Part shown: one piece after another, positions 50,401 through 61,757 of the stretch
How positions within the stretch are numbered: position 1 is the first letter of the stretch
How the letters are laid out: the number at the start of each line of letters is the position of its first letter
NCBI GenBank assembly: GCA_035041965.1
Contig: JAPYMA010000147.1
Location: 124,001 to 188,000, forward strand
DNA length: 64,000 nt
Direction of reading: 5' to 3'
Source of the DNA: Anisakis pegreffii
Lineage: Eukaryota > Nematoda > Chromadorea > Rhabditida > Anisakidae
Position numbers and translations under genes: made by a program
Notes under the pieces: generated by a model
Seen by the model: the letters and a program-made list of their open reading frames with translations, nothing else
Told to the model about the DNA's origin: nothing
Databases searched by the model: none

Positions 50401-53400
50401 CGCAAACTGGTTGCCAGACGTCGTCGAATCGAACCTCGAGCCGAGCTCTGTTCGTCTGAGCAATAATAACAATCCGCCACTCGATATCTGCAAATTTGTT
50501 GATTTCTGGCACTCAGAATTGTGGATTAATGGACGATGCTTACCGAATGGAAGTTTAGACTTGCAATCGAAATCCACTTAAGAGCTTAATGGGAAAGTGA
50601 AGAAAACTTTTAGTGACATGAATGCGGAGTATGTCAACTATAACTCACCTTCACAATGGTGTTCATCATCACCGGTTGCGCAATCGGGACGAGAATCGCA
50701 AACATTCTCGACATTGATGCATTCACCAGAAGCACACGCAAACTTTCCAGCACCGCACTGATTACACTGAAGGGATTGTGTGCATGAATGGATATCCGGT
50801 AGTGAGCAGCTCGATGACCGAATACATTCAATCGACCAGTGTGACCCTTTTAGATGAGCACCCACATTACGAACACTCCTGCAAATGGTTTAGGATGAAT
50901 GAGCAGGATTCATTTTTTATGAATGACTTAGTTGAGTACAAAACTAGAACCGATTCTGAGAACAATCACAAATTTGCTTCATGAGGTGACTCGATCAACT
51001 GGAGAACGATGAAAAACTCACTGATATCCAAATTTCTCACAGACGTATCGCTCATTTGATCGAGTATAATTGATGGAGCAAACTCCAGCCCAAATCGATG
51101 ATCCCTTTCGCAATTCGAGGTAGCCGTTCGAGAGACGGGATGAAAGCGACTCTTAAAATTGGGGAGCATTTTATTGGTCGGATGATTGTTCCTCGAATAC
51201 ATCATATTTCTAATCAGTCTACAGGACGACTGATCAGAAGCGTGTTCTTCAAGTTGAGAAGTTGTGTATGAAAATCGAAGATTATCACACAAACTTCGCG
51301 TTGAAGTAATTTTCCGATGAGTTGGTATCGTTGATGCGAATCGGACAAAGGCGCAATCAATGAAACCAAAAGAGTTGTCATCAGTAAAGCATTATCATTA
51401 TTATTACTAACGCTGACCTCTGCCAGGATGGAAGATTCGCGTGTAGAATGCACTATTGAACTTGGGACGTAGCGATGTGGATGAGACACCTCTGGCTAAT
51501 GCGCAAACCCTCGCAACGACATTATAAGAAAATGAAACACATTCGAATGTTTCACTGCTCAAACAACGATGAGCACACTGCAAACGATTCTTCTCAGTTT
51601 ACTTGCATTCGTCTCACTTCCAATAAACAATCATAAAAAGGTCATATTCAACAATCAAAATGTGTGACACTCACAACTTGAGGATGTGGAACATGTGTCC
51701 ATACTTCAACTATTGAATCACTCAATTCGGATTCACCAACTTTGGTAAAATTTCTAAGCCAGTCGGCTGCAAAGAAAATTATTTATTTGAATGACTGAAT
51801 ATCTGATGGTTGTTTGGTGGCAATGAACTGCACGTGTGAAAATCCAATGGTTTTCTTTAGGCAATAAGTAGGCAAAATTTCAAAGGAAGAAAAAATGATG
51901 CAACATACGACAATTCATCTCATCCCACCCATTCGGACAATCAGTCTCATAATCACACAGAAATTCCACATCAACACAGTCTTGACTGTCACCGCATCGC
52001 ACCTCTCCGGCTGGACAGCTCGAGACAATCTCGTCTGAAGCACAAATTTTTTTAAACGATTCGTTATCGTCATTAAAGAAAGAACAGAACGGGATAAATC
52101 AATAGACCCAACGGGTAATTCATAGAATGTTCTTCATGTTTCAATTGCACAAACCGTCAGTATCGCATTTCAGTTTCACTCCATCGTTACAGCTTTGAGC
52201 CGTGAGCACAGCACAGCTCCTTAATCCACACAGCACGTTCACGACTGATCGATTCGTAAGTGAAACTTTTTCCGCATAAGCAACCTTACTGCAAACTTGA
52301 TTCATTTAATGTGTCACCATCAGACTGAAATCGTGACTGAGTGACAATCAGTTTTCATATTTGTAAACTTTCCTCCATGATCAGCCGCTGATCACGTTCC
52401 TATCTGTTGCCTAACACATCACTCAGACAGGTGATATGCTATCAGTCTTATCCAGTACACTCTTCAGTCTCATATAAGAGGTCGAAGTTTTCGCAAAACG
52501 AACTCTTTGGCAATAAATATAGTCATTCAACTAATTTTTCATTCACTGAATGCAATCGTCACTCGATCACTGGTGAAACTACTCATTTATACGATTCAAT
52601 TCAGGTTGTTAAAAGGGATATAAACAAGCGATTTGAAAAGGATCACAAACCCGCTTCATTCAAAGTCACATCTCACTCGAATTATTAACAATCATTCATT
52701 CGTGAATATAATGACTCAACACGATTCACTTTCATAATTTATGCGCGTGTAATTTGTATTGTATTGTTCGAGAATGTGTATTCACTCAATTCACCATTTG
52801 CTTGCTCGTTAATGCGAAAGAATCAGACGAATCAAAAGTTCCGGCAACATTGCAATTATCAGTTTAAAATTCTTTTGAACAGTCACAGCAACAAGCTCTA
52901 TGGGAACAAGTGTTCGTTAGTCGCACACAACCGATTAGCATAGATCATTCAATAGATTACATGACAATGGTATGACTGTTCATTCACAAAATATCATGCA
53001 AGCGTTTGAACAGAAATATTCTAAATGGAACTGACACAGAATAATGATATTTTCGGCTGAAATTTTGTTTCAAAAAGATGCCATTAAATGATCTCAAAGA
53101 CCGAAAACTACCACCTGAGTTGCGTCGAATCGAGAAAACTATCATAGAGAAGATCCACCATTTCACGCTCTCGAACTGAACTTAATGCTAGACTGTACCT
53201 TAGAAAGATGCTTGCCAGCTTTTGACAAGGATACGGACAAGGCAAGGATACTCACCTAGAGCCGAGTTGCCGGCAGATAAAATCACCGATACGCTTCGAG
53301 TAGGAATCGAAGCATACTGCTGAGGATATTGCGGGATTCTGTTGATCTACAGCAGTGATGAAATCTAATGGATCGCGACTGAATGTAACAGCATTTGACG

Positions 53401-53476
53401 AAATGAATAATTGTGCCAATATAAAGAGATGAATAAAAAGTAATTCACAATCGATTAGAAATCGATCAGATAGCAT
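47402..53476 (-). CDS. Mosaic trypsin-like serine protease with three SRCR and two LDLa modules, 14 exons, 698 residues
   Basis: Minus-strand exons 53476-53256, 52288-52155, 52034-51909, 51766-51675, 51495-51418, 51149-51022, 50878-50649, 50487-50346, 50180-50032, 49174-48967, 48632-48514, 48198-48049, 47984-47796, 47532-47402; all phases agree. The N-terminal hydrophobic stretch ([20 protein letters not shown]) is a signal peptide or signal anchor. Then: SRCR1 about 45-118 ([10 protein letters not shown]); LDLa1 about 125-160 ([20 protein letters not shown]); linker; SRCR2 about 225-300 ([16 protein letters not shown]); LDLa2 about 303-335 ([11 protein letters not shown]); SRCR3 about 346-430 ([19 protein letters not shown]); linking TCG at 437; activation site R457/VVGG; catalytic domain with His500 (TAAHC), Asp548 (DDVALL), Ser646 (GDSGGP). 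Asp640 at the S1 position predicts cleavage after Lys/Arg. The layout recalls corin, neurotrypsin and TMPRSS-type enzymes; I do not identify a named worm orthologue. The exon 9 donor (GTTCAT) is weak. Confidence 0.87.
49221..49987. mobile_element. Non-autonomous hAT-like element, copy 3, inverted (767 bp)
   Basis: Best-preserved ends: CAGTGGTTCTCACGTTCGGA at 49221 and TATGAGAACCACTG at 49987, giving 12-bp perfect terminal inverted repeats. Flanks ATTTAATG (49213-49220) and ATTTAGTG (49988-49995) agree at 7 of 8. Relative to copies 1 and 2 it is inserted in the opposite orientation. It lies within the protease intron between exons 9 and 10 (50031-49175) and leaves both splice sites untouched. 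Confidence 0.9.
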
Positions 53477-54663
53477 AGCAGATAAACGTGTGGTCAATTG
53501 AGCTAATATTGAACAGATACTCGAGTGCAACACAACGAACTTGATGATAAATAAGCCAGCGATGAACTCTTGACGGCGTTTGTTGTATTGCACTTCCGAC
53601 AACAAGAACACCACCAATATCACTAACAATTGATGACTACTTCAATTAAAAGCAGAAAAGACGATCTCCATCGAATTCTATTCAAATGTTTTCATCAAAA
53701 CGTTTAATTGTTGTAACTAATCGTAAATGATCGTTATTGAATGGCACCAATGATGACGGTATTAGCAACGATGCTACGGAATTGTCGTCTCTTCGAATGT
53801 CGAATGAGAGTTGATTCATTGAATCGCGATCACTCTTTATTGCAGATTTTCAATGCGACTTTCGAGTTGTTTAAACCGATCATCACGTTTACACAACACC
53901 AACACTACAAAAGAGCTATCCGAATGCGTATTAACCAGCAGCTCCCACATATCCCTCCAACGCCATAAATGTGCTGCAGACAGTCTCATCTCGTCTCGTT
54001 ATTTTCAGTCACCGATGTGCATGTGCACAAAGCTGAAAGTATACTTCCGGATTTTTGGTAATTGCAATGGGCTTTACATGAAATGTTTTCATGTTAGCGT
54101 CACTGAAGCTTCCACTGAACAAAACTTCATCTGACCGGAATTCGTCAGATGGAGTATTACAATGACATGTGTACATTCACCACAATGCGATATGCATTAC
54201 CAACAGAATTTTTCCTATTCCTGTTGTTTTGTCGTCCATTTTCCATATTTTAATTCTGTGTTTGTGAAATGGATTTCGGACTATATTCCGTTTATGCAAT
54301 TCATCTATGAGCACTGTTGGTTTAAGAGCTTTGGTTTTAAAAAAAATCGAAAGAATGAAAGTACATAGTCGTTTTAGTCACGAGCGCCACCAACATTGCA
54401 TCTAGCAGTCTTTGGTAAGTGATCATTAGCTAATGTAGTATCCGTGTCCATCAAAATGTCCGTCCCGATGAACGAATTTTGCAGTGAAAGCGATGTTTCA
54501 CGATTAATGATCTTGTTGAGATATTTATGAGACAAAACAGTGAGATGCGCTTTGAACGAACGCAAATGAATGAACACGGATAGGAGGATGAATTTGTATA
54601 ACATGAATTGTGTAAATAAACACAAGGAAACAAACATGAATGAGGATAAAAGAGTATCAATCG
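53477..54663. other. Intergenic, upstream of protease and downstream of U6
   Basis: An open frame continues upstream of the protease start to 53629 but offers no earlier ATG, so I keep 53476 as the start. No other gene-like structure was recognised up to the U6 gene. Confidence 0.45.
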
Positions 54664-54767
54664 AAAAATTTGGAACGCTTCACGAATTTGCGTGTCATCC
54701 TTGCGCAGGGGCCATGCTAATCTTCTCTGTATTGTTCCAATTTTAGTATATGTTCATCGGAATGAAC
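54664..54767 (-). ncRNA. U6: U6 spliceosomal snRNA
   Basis: Catalytic-core snRNA of the spliceosome. Read on the minus strand it starts with a 5' hairpin (GTTCAT, TCCG, ATGAAC), then ATATACTAAAATTGGAAC, the ACAGAGA box that pairs with the 5' splice site (54730-54724), AGATTAGCATGGCCCCTGCG (U4/U2 pairing and internal stem-loop), and ends GCGTTCCAAATTTTT. The closing T-run at 54664-54668 is the Pol III terminator. Length about 103 nt, as expected. The conserved part looks undamaged, and a TATA-like box stands at the right distance, so this is probably a working gene rather than one of the common U6 pseudogenes. Confidence 0.97.
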
Positions 54768-54790
54768 ACTTTGTTACCGTCATAAGTCGC

Positions 54791-54799
54791 TCATATATA
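54791..54799 (-). promoter_or_regulatory. TATA-like box of the U6 gene
   Basis: TTATATATGA on the minus strand lies about 25-32 bases upstream of the U6 5' end, the usual place for the TATA element of a type 3 Pol III promoter. I could not define the proximal sequence element further upstream. Confidence 0.6.
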
Positions 54800-55189
54800 A
54801 GGCTGTGGCAATTGAACGCATTGGCGAGTGGGTTGAGGGCAGAGAAAAACACAACATCCCTCATGCGATCGAACGCGTTTTACACTGATCTTTCATGTCG
54901 CTCTATAACTGGCACACGCCTAGTCTTGAATGGCGTTTTCAGTGAACACATCAGAAGGCTTATCCGTTTTCTTTGTTTCAATGTAGGTACAGTTATCAAC
55001 CCTTTTTGCTTAAACAACGAATTGGATTAATAAAATTAGTCCATTAATTCGATTAAACAACGAATTCGAATATAATGATAAATGTGTGGGTTTATGCGCA
55101 TATTGATAATGAATTAAGAGAAAAATGAATTACCTTGAGATGGTTCGACCGATGGATGCGCACTGTTGCTGAATAGTAGTAGAATATTG

Positions 55190-56785
55190 ACAGAAATGGG
55201 GATTGAGGAATAAAATTTTGGAAAAGGAAGGGTTAGTTAATCGGTAAACGTTTCGGTGTAACACACCAGCTTCAGTACCGTTCGAATGTTGCATAAAGGC
55301 AAGGGTAATGTTGGATAGTCAAGGAAGCATGCTGTTATTGTGATGATAATATTAATATTAATAACCGAGAACGTAATAGATTAGTGTGATCTTAATGCTC
55401 GACGAATCATCTTCAACGTTAACCGAAGCTTTCGTTCAAGATGAACGACTATTGATAAATCTCATTGCCTCCGACATTTCTTGTCGGACATTAACATCCG
55501 GATGGAGGTCATGTATGTATAATGTCTCCTTTATTTTGCGGCGCTGTAGGTTTGCCTCGAAAGAGATGATGTCAATCTCCGTACGTGCCACCCGACCCGC
55601 GTGAATATTCTTCATGTGAACTGACCAAGGTCTGTCCCGTTCGGGATGATTCATGTCCGCTAGATGTTGTTTGTAACGGAGGCGCAGAGGTTGACCCGTT
55701 TCTCCAATGTAGAATGCTGGGCATCCCTTGCACGCGATTTTATACACCACACCCTTGATGTTACACTCTCCGCCACCCTCCTTGCAAACCTCACAGTTGT
55801 TCACATCACATCTGCAGTCATATAGTCTTGAGTTTGTTAGTATATCTTTGAGTGAAGGGGGCGATTGGGGGATAACATTGACGTTTACATTCCATTTTGA
55901 GAAAATTTTCTCCACTCGATATGTGAAAGCGTCCCCTATGTAGGGTATTCTGATGTTTGGCAATCCATACACCAACATACGAGGCCTTGAGCTTAGGGAT
56001 GATGTGTCGTAGCCATTGATTTCCGCTATAATTTCAGCCTTTCTTCTTGATGTTTCCTTGTGTTCCTCCGATGACCGTTCCACCGCTCTGTGTATATAAT
56101 TCTTGATTGTTCGCTTCTTGAGGTCATCGGGATTCGCTGACTCTTTGTTCAGAATTATGGCTTTCTTCATTGGTTTACGATACCATCTGTATTCTAGGCC
56201 ATTGTTGATCCGGAGTTCTGTATCGAGGAAAGGAAGCCAGCCTTCATCATCCGGTTTTTCTCTCGTTAGTTTTATGCAGTCGTTCTTGCTATTGATCGCA
56301 TCAAACAATCTATCCATGGATGATTGTGAGGTGGCAATTACGATGATATCATCTATGTATCTGCGATACAGCAGTACATCTCGGTCGATACAGCGCCGTT
56401 CTAGGTAGTACATGTATGTTATTGCCAATAGCGGAGCCAACCGGTTCCCCATCGCTAAACCTCTCTTTTGCTCAAAATATTTCTGGTTAAATTTGAAAAC
56501 ATTACACTCAAGGCATACTTTAAGGAGTAGTCAGAGGTCATCAATTCGGAAACCATATCTATTTATTGAGTCTTTATGCTGCCTGAGAAGTGTCATAAGA
56601 TTTTGTGCAGCTCCTTCGTTGTCGATGTTTATTTTGTGCAGCTCCTTGTTGTCGATGTTTATGTATAAAGACTCAACGTCAAAGCTTTCGATGACTTTAT
56701 CACGGACTTGGATGGTCTTTAACTCATTTAGCAGTTGTGTTGTGTTTGTCAGGTGTGTTGGGATGAACTGAAGTAAGGGCGTCAT
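55190..56785 (-). mobile_element. Penelope-like retroelement, 5'-truncated and inactive (RT plus GIY-YIG)
   Basis: Coding remnant 56785-55436 on the minus strand, one frame interrupted by a single TGA at 56533-56531. The reverse transcriptase part shows SFDVESLY, a region LAMGNRLAPLLA, and the catalytic YRRYIDDIIV. The linker carries a Cys-rich motif (CRCDVNNCEVC), and the C-terminus is a GIY-YIG endonuclease domain (VVYKIACKGC, FYIGETG). This is the order of canonical Penelope-like elements; the Cys motif suggests the Neptune/Nematis group. The N-terminal part of the RT is missing, so the copy is 5'-truncated at about 56785. A 31-bp tandem duplication near 56606-56662 adds ten codons in frame. 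The 3' non-coding part runs to about 55190 and contains a hairpin near 55242-55280. The copy cannot make a full product. Confidence 0.88.
55242..55280 (-). other. Hairpin with partial hammerhead-like core in the retroelement 3' region
   Basis: On the minus strand CTGA and GAAAC flank a five-pair stem (GGTGT, GTT, ACACC), preceded by CGGTA and followed by GTTTACCG. Hammerhead ribozymes have CUGANGA, stem II, GAAA, and are known from the terminal repeats of Penelope-like elements. Here the CUGANGA box is imperfect (CTGAAGC) and I found no matching cleavage triplet, so it is at best a degenerate relic. Confidence 0.3.
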
Positions 56786-58008
56786 AATCTTTGTCGATTA
56801 AAATTAATAAAAATTAAGTTCAAGTTCGAACTCAGCAAAGAATTCGATAAAACCAAAAACGAGAGAGGACTGTTCATTTCAAAATGAGATGCTAGGGCAG
56901 CAAACATTGGACATCGGTTTTACGACGTTTAGTGCAACAAAGAAATGTTGTGTTTAAGTGATTTATTCTGATAAGTACTTGAAAAAACAACCGCATATTA
57001 TATCATAAACGAATGCACTTAAAATTATTGAATAGTAATATCTATAAGTTTGCATTAAAAAAAGATATATTTTCGATTGATGATTATGAATCTTAAAAAT
57101 CTATTCATAGAATCTATACTATCAGAACAAAAGCAATCCAACCTTATCAGATTTCCTGTTTATGAGAACAGATTTCCAAATGACGTATAGGCAAACATGA
57201 AATGGCTGGTGCTTACTCATTTGAGTTGTTCGTTAAATTGACATTTCACACTCACATAGGGAAAGATTTCTCAGTTTATCCACACGGCTTTGTCACAATT
57301 GACTTTGTGAAACATAGAAGACAGAAAACTGAAGAAACTTCCTCGTTCAGTTTCCGAACGGAGGGAAGTGTGAAACATCAGTGATGCAAATGATTGTTTA
57401 ACGCACTTTATTCTGTACAAATCGAAGCAGCAGCAGCATATCAGCTCGATCAAACATCAATTATGTAGGCGTTGGAAACACTTCGTTGAGTACGCAGTGA
57501 GCAGTTGATAGAGTAATTGGTAATCGGAAGCAGCAAACAAAATTGTCGACTGTTACTCATAAAAAAGCGCATTCAAAATTGCACGGGATATACGACGACA
57601 CAGATATTCATCAACGTGATCAAATACATTCCCGGAATATTTTAACATGAACAAAAATATGATTTACATCAGGATTCCAGTCTCTTTTGAGTATTTTATC
57701 AACGGTGGAGAGGGCCAAACTCAGAACAAGTTCACGAGATCTCTGTTGTGATCTATAAAAATTTTTTTGTTGCAAAACAGATACTCAAAACCAACGGGTT
57801 TCTTGTATTTGTAGAATGCTCCAGATCATTCACTGAATTCCTCGTAAATGAGAGGTGGGGGGAAGGATAAAGCCATTCAGTGCTGATTAAAGCCCAAAAT
57901 TGAATCAATCCGTATTTCCACCAAGTATTCGAGTGAACACTTTAAATCGAGTGAATTCGTTTTGTTTTTTTGTTTGTTTTTTTTTTGAAAGCGAAGTAAA
58001 ATGGTTGA
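56786..58008. other. Intergenic, nothing assigned
   Basis: AT-rich sequence between the truncated end of the retroelement and the 3' end of the chemoreceptor gene. Short open frames on both strands overlap each other and lack splice context. Confidence 0.45.
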
Positions 58009-60473
58009 TTATGTGTGCGACCAGATTGCATTCGTTGTTTTCGGTACAGCTCGTGCCGTAGCAGTGACCATCGATGACATTGCAACAATGTTTCCCCTCT
58101 TCGAGCACTTAAAAAGCCTTCTGACTGCATTGCCGATGTCCTGTTGACGCCAATAGAGGATTGAGATATTCGGAATGGAATTCAGATTAATAGCAATCAC
58201 CGTGAACTGATTAATCTGTCCACTCAATGCGGATTTTGTGTTTCTGGATAAATAGAATACATAAACCGGAATCACGTATAGAACAAACGTGAATATGCAT
58301 GAAATTGCCATTGTGGCTGTAAGCTGAGCTTGTCGTCGATGAAATCTTCGCAGCACATTGCCGGCATCACTCTGCAAATTCCATCGTATTGGTATGAGAT
58401 GAGCTATTCCGATCATAATCACCAGTTGTTTTTTTTCAGTTGACTAAATTGCAGTCAGTCATCAATGCAATAGCGATCAATCTATTGCTTGAAGCAGTTA
58501 TCAAACACGAAACACAATCGCACACACAAAGTATTCACCATGTCGGCAATACGTTTTCGGTATCTTCGTGTCAAAAGAAACGCAGTCAAATAGAGCAGAA
58601 TCGATAAGAGCGCTGCACTCATCCGTATGAAACCAAATATTCGATCATATACCGGAAGCATGCTTTCAGTCGTCCTGGAAAGTTCACAACTTGAACATGA
58701 GCAATTCCAGTTGATCACATCCTAGTATATCAGACGTTAGGTGACATTTTCTGAATAATTTGTAATTTCTGCGATAAACTTCAATGAGAGTTCGGGTGAA
58801 CGAAGAACTTCACGACACCACAACAAGTTACAGTAATACCAGAAAAATCCTCACACCATTATGAAATTAAACCTAACCAGCATAAAGGAGAAAAATTATT
58901 TGCCGTATCTTGAAAGGATGCCGTCCAGCTGAGCGCAATAAGGATGAATATTACGATATTACCAATGGCAATCTGCAATTGGCGAAAACATGTCAAAATC
59001 ATTTCAATAACCATATTCGTTAGAAAATTGATGTATGCTTGGTCCAGTCAAAAGCTTTAAACAGAACTACTTCTTAGTAGCCGAGAAAGCCGAAAACGAA
59101 GTTTCACTTTGTTATATGCTCAATTGGTCAGAGTTCCTGAAATTCGTTGTCATGATTGCCCTCAGTTTGCATGACTGACGTTCATGAAAGTCAAACGCTT
59201 TGATGGAATATAATCGAATCGTACCAAAATACCAGTTCCTTTCAAATTCTCTCTCGTCTAGAATCAGCAACATGAATATGCGAATTATAGCCCGTGTTAT
59301 TGGTTGACAACGATTTTTTGTGGCTAGCAACAGCATTAATGATGATATTCATCGCAATGCTCATCACAAGCGCCATTGATTAGGATATTATTACGAGAAT
59401 AATAACGAAAGTGTAACAATGCCTTCTTGATTATGCACACGATTTTCGTGAAAGAATCACAACGATTTTACGAAACAACAATAAGAATCATGAACATCCA
59501 AAATCAACTGTTTTTGACCCCAATGGCGCATATGCTTTACTACCTTATAATTTATGCTCATACTTTTCATACTAATTTCAATCTGAGAATATCTTGCATT
59601 GAATAAAAGATTTCCTATCCAATAAGAATTCAAACTGACATTAGCGATTTGAAAGGTTGTTGATTTTTTGCAATAAATTATCGGAAACATAATTAGGAGC
59701 AGTCGTTCGATGCTGATCATCAACTCAGATGCTGCAGTCATTGGCTGTGCCCTATAAGCAGTCAAAAATTAGTGTTTCCAACACAAACTTAAAGTGATGA
59801 ATAGTCAATGAAAAATTTTTTGAATCATTCTGGGCGTGAACGCTATTCACTAAAGAGGCATTTTATAAATAATCAAATCATTCACCAGATCATCAAAATG
59901 TTCCAAGGCATCATTGCGCAGTGACCACGAGTTTGAAGCTGATCCGGATCAATCTTCGATAGCTGCGTGATGCGCATTAGACCGGCAATAAATGCGGCTA
60001 GTGCATAAACAGCTGCAGCAAATATCTAAAAATTTGGTTCTTCATCTGAGCATTGATTCTTTGAATAGTTTTAAAGATGGTCTTCTGAATATACAGCTAG
60101 AGGTCCTTAAAGAATGAACAGCGAGAGGCCTTTCGCAATATACATCGACAAATCCAGCGATGTGGCAGCAGAAAAGTTTTTCATTTCTAAAGCAGATTGG
60201 TCGAACAGAGCAAAAAGGAGTGCTATGAAAATAAGTGGAACCCAGTCATATAATATGCCCTTCTGCATTTCATCCAAAAAAATGGCTCAAATGTTTTGGA
60301 GATGGACAAGTACCTAATGCGAATCATTTCAGCGATGAACTTACCTGCAAAATGATGATGCAATAACGAGAGATCAACTCACGATGACGGCACAGAGCCA
60401 ATAGCACGATCAGATCCAAAAAGAAAACTACTGTGCCTTCTACAATATAGGCGACGAAGAACCATGAGAACAT
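58009..60473 (-). CDS. Seven-transmembrane chemoreceptor (nematode serpentine receptor), 6 exons, 324 residues
   Basis: Probable G protein-coupled chemosensory receptor. Minus-strand exons 60473-60345, 60025-59886, 59751-59640, 58972-58878, 58674-58539, 58371-58009; phases all agree and the length is typical of worm serpentine receptors. Seven hydrophobic segments are visible: FFVAYIVEGTVVFFLDLIVL (TM1), FAAAVYALAAFIAGLM (TM2), PWNILMIWAQPMTAASELMI (TM3) followed by SIERLLLIMFPIIY, which stands at the DRY position, NIVIFILIALSWTASF (TM4), FIRMSAALLSILLYLTAFLL (TM5), ATMAISCIFTFVLYVIPVYV (TM6) and TVIAINLNSIPNISILYW (TM7), then a basic tail (RQQDIGNAVRRLFK). A Cys before TM3 (GHCAMM) and one before TM5 (FSPLC) could form the usual disulphide. 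The subfamily is uncertain; classes such as srsx, srx or srbc are possible. Confidence 0.78.
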
Positions 60474-61757
60474 TTTGAATAATTTGATAAGTCCGTTATG
60501 AGACTGGAATCTGCTCTAATTGCTTATGTTGCTCTGATATATATTCGTGAGCTTCCCACAATACTCTCACCAACAAAAATCCATCAAATTATCATGATTA
60601 CCAGCAAAAAATGATCTGAAAGCTTCAAACTAGTGAGCAGCTATTCAAGTGCTCGCAACAAGTAACGAATACGGTACCATCGGAATTACTGTTGTTGTAG
60701 TTGTTCAAGAGGAGGTTCAGGCTACCTAGAATTGATGAAAAGTGAACGTTTACTGATATTGCTGCTATTACGGTGAGCGATGCTGCATTGAGGTTCAAAC
60801 AATAGTGTAGCGATTGAATAGTTTCGAAATATTAGAAACAACTCATTTCATCACCTCAATACGAGTTGATTATGAATGAACAAGTGTGCATATCCATTAG
60901 GGATGCGCCAGTGCAATGCAGCTAGCTCACACCAGCGAATGTACATATAATTAACTGCATTCAGCTTAGATGTGATCAGTCGAGCATCTCAAATCTGACA
61001 ATTCAACACTTGTTTGTAATTGTTGCTCATGCCAGAGCAAAGCACTGTGTCGTTCTGGGAATGTGTGATGTTTCTTGACAAGCTATGAAAGGATCATGTG
61101 AAAACAGTCTCACGCGATTGGAAAATTGCCTTCGTTCGGAACAATACACAGAGGCGTTTCATGCTGTCATTGCACTCGGTGCTGTGAACTGCTTATTTTT
61201 AATGATTAATGAAATGCACAACACCTAAACGGATGGGCAAATTGGTCTGCTTTCGAGAGGAAGATCACTGGTCTAATTAAAAGCGCCAGAGGGCTCCACC
61301 TCAGATGACTACACAAGAGATCTTAACGAGTTTACTTGGGAACGGATACTAGAAAATGATTCGATTGATGAAATCTTCCTGGATAAATGAGAATCAAATT
61401 TACTTTAGCTCTGTTGATGTGACCAGGGCTTCAGTGGTCTGTACTATATCATTTATATAGCACATGTAGTACAGACGCTCTGTACTACATGTACTAAATT
61501 AATGATGGTTCATTACTGTCTTCAGTGGTTCATTACTATTATTCAAACGAAGAGAAATTTTCTGCTGTTGACCGATTGCACTTCATAAAACAAGTTTTAT
61601 TCGAACAAGACAAAATCCTTACTGATCGAACATTGCACTCAAATCAGTCATAATTCTGTATGAGTGATACAACGGGAAGAGTATATAAAACGATGAAATA
61701 ATGCACGCAAAGAAGTGACAAATTCGGATCAGGCATTGCTTCTTGCCTCGTTTCATT
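60474..61757. other. Intergenic, nothing coding seen
   Basis: Region upstream of the chemoreceptor and downstream of the Gly/Tyr-rich gene. It contains a perfect 14-bp hairpin at 61462-61492 and a short direct duplication of GTGGTTCATTACT near 61504-61540. A promoter for the receptor is expected near its left end but has no recognisable motif. Confidence 0.5.
61462..61492. repeat. Perfect 14-bp hairpin with CGC loop
   Basis: ACATGTAGTACAGA, CGC, TCTGTACTACATGT. A related GTCTGTACTATAT lies 25 bases to the left, so part of the motif occurs twice. About 270 bases beyond the stop codon of the minus-strand Gly/Tyr-rich gene. Confidence 0.7.

Noticed and set aside
55436..56785. Active retroelement or host GIY-YIG gene
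   Set aside because: The N-terminal RT region is missing and an in-frame TGA interrupts the frame; the domain order is that of a Penelope-like element, not of a host nuclease.
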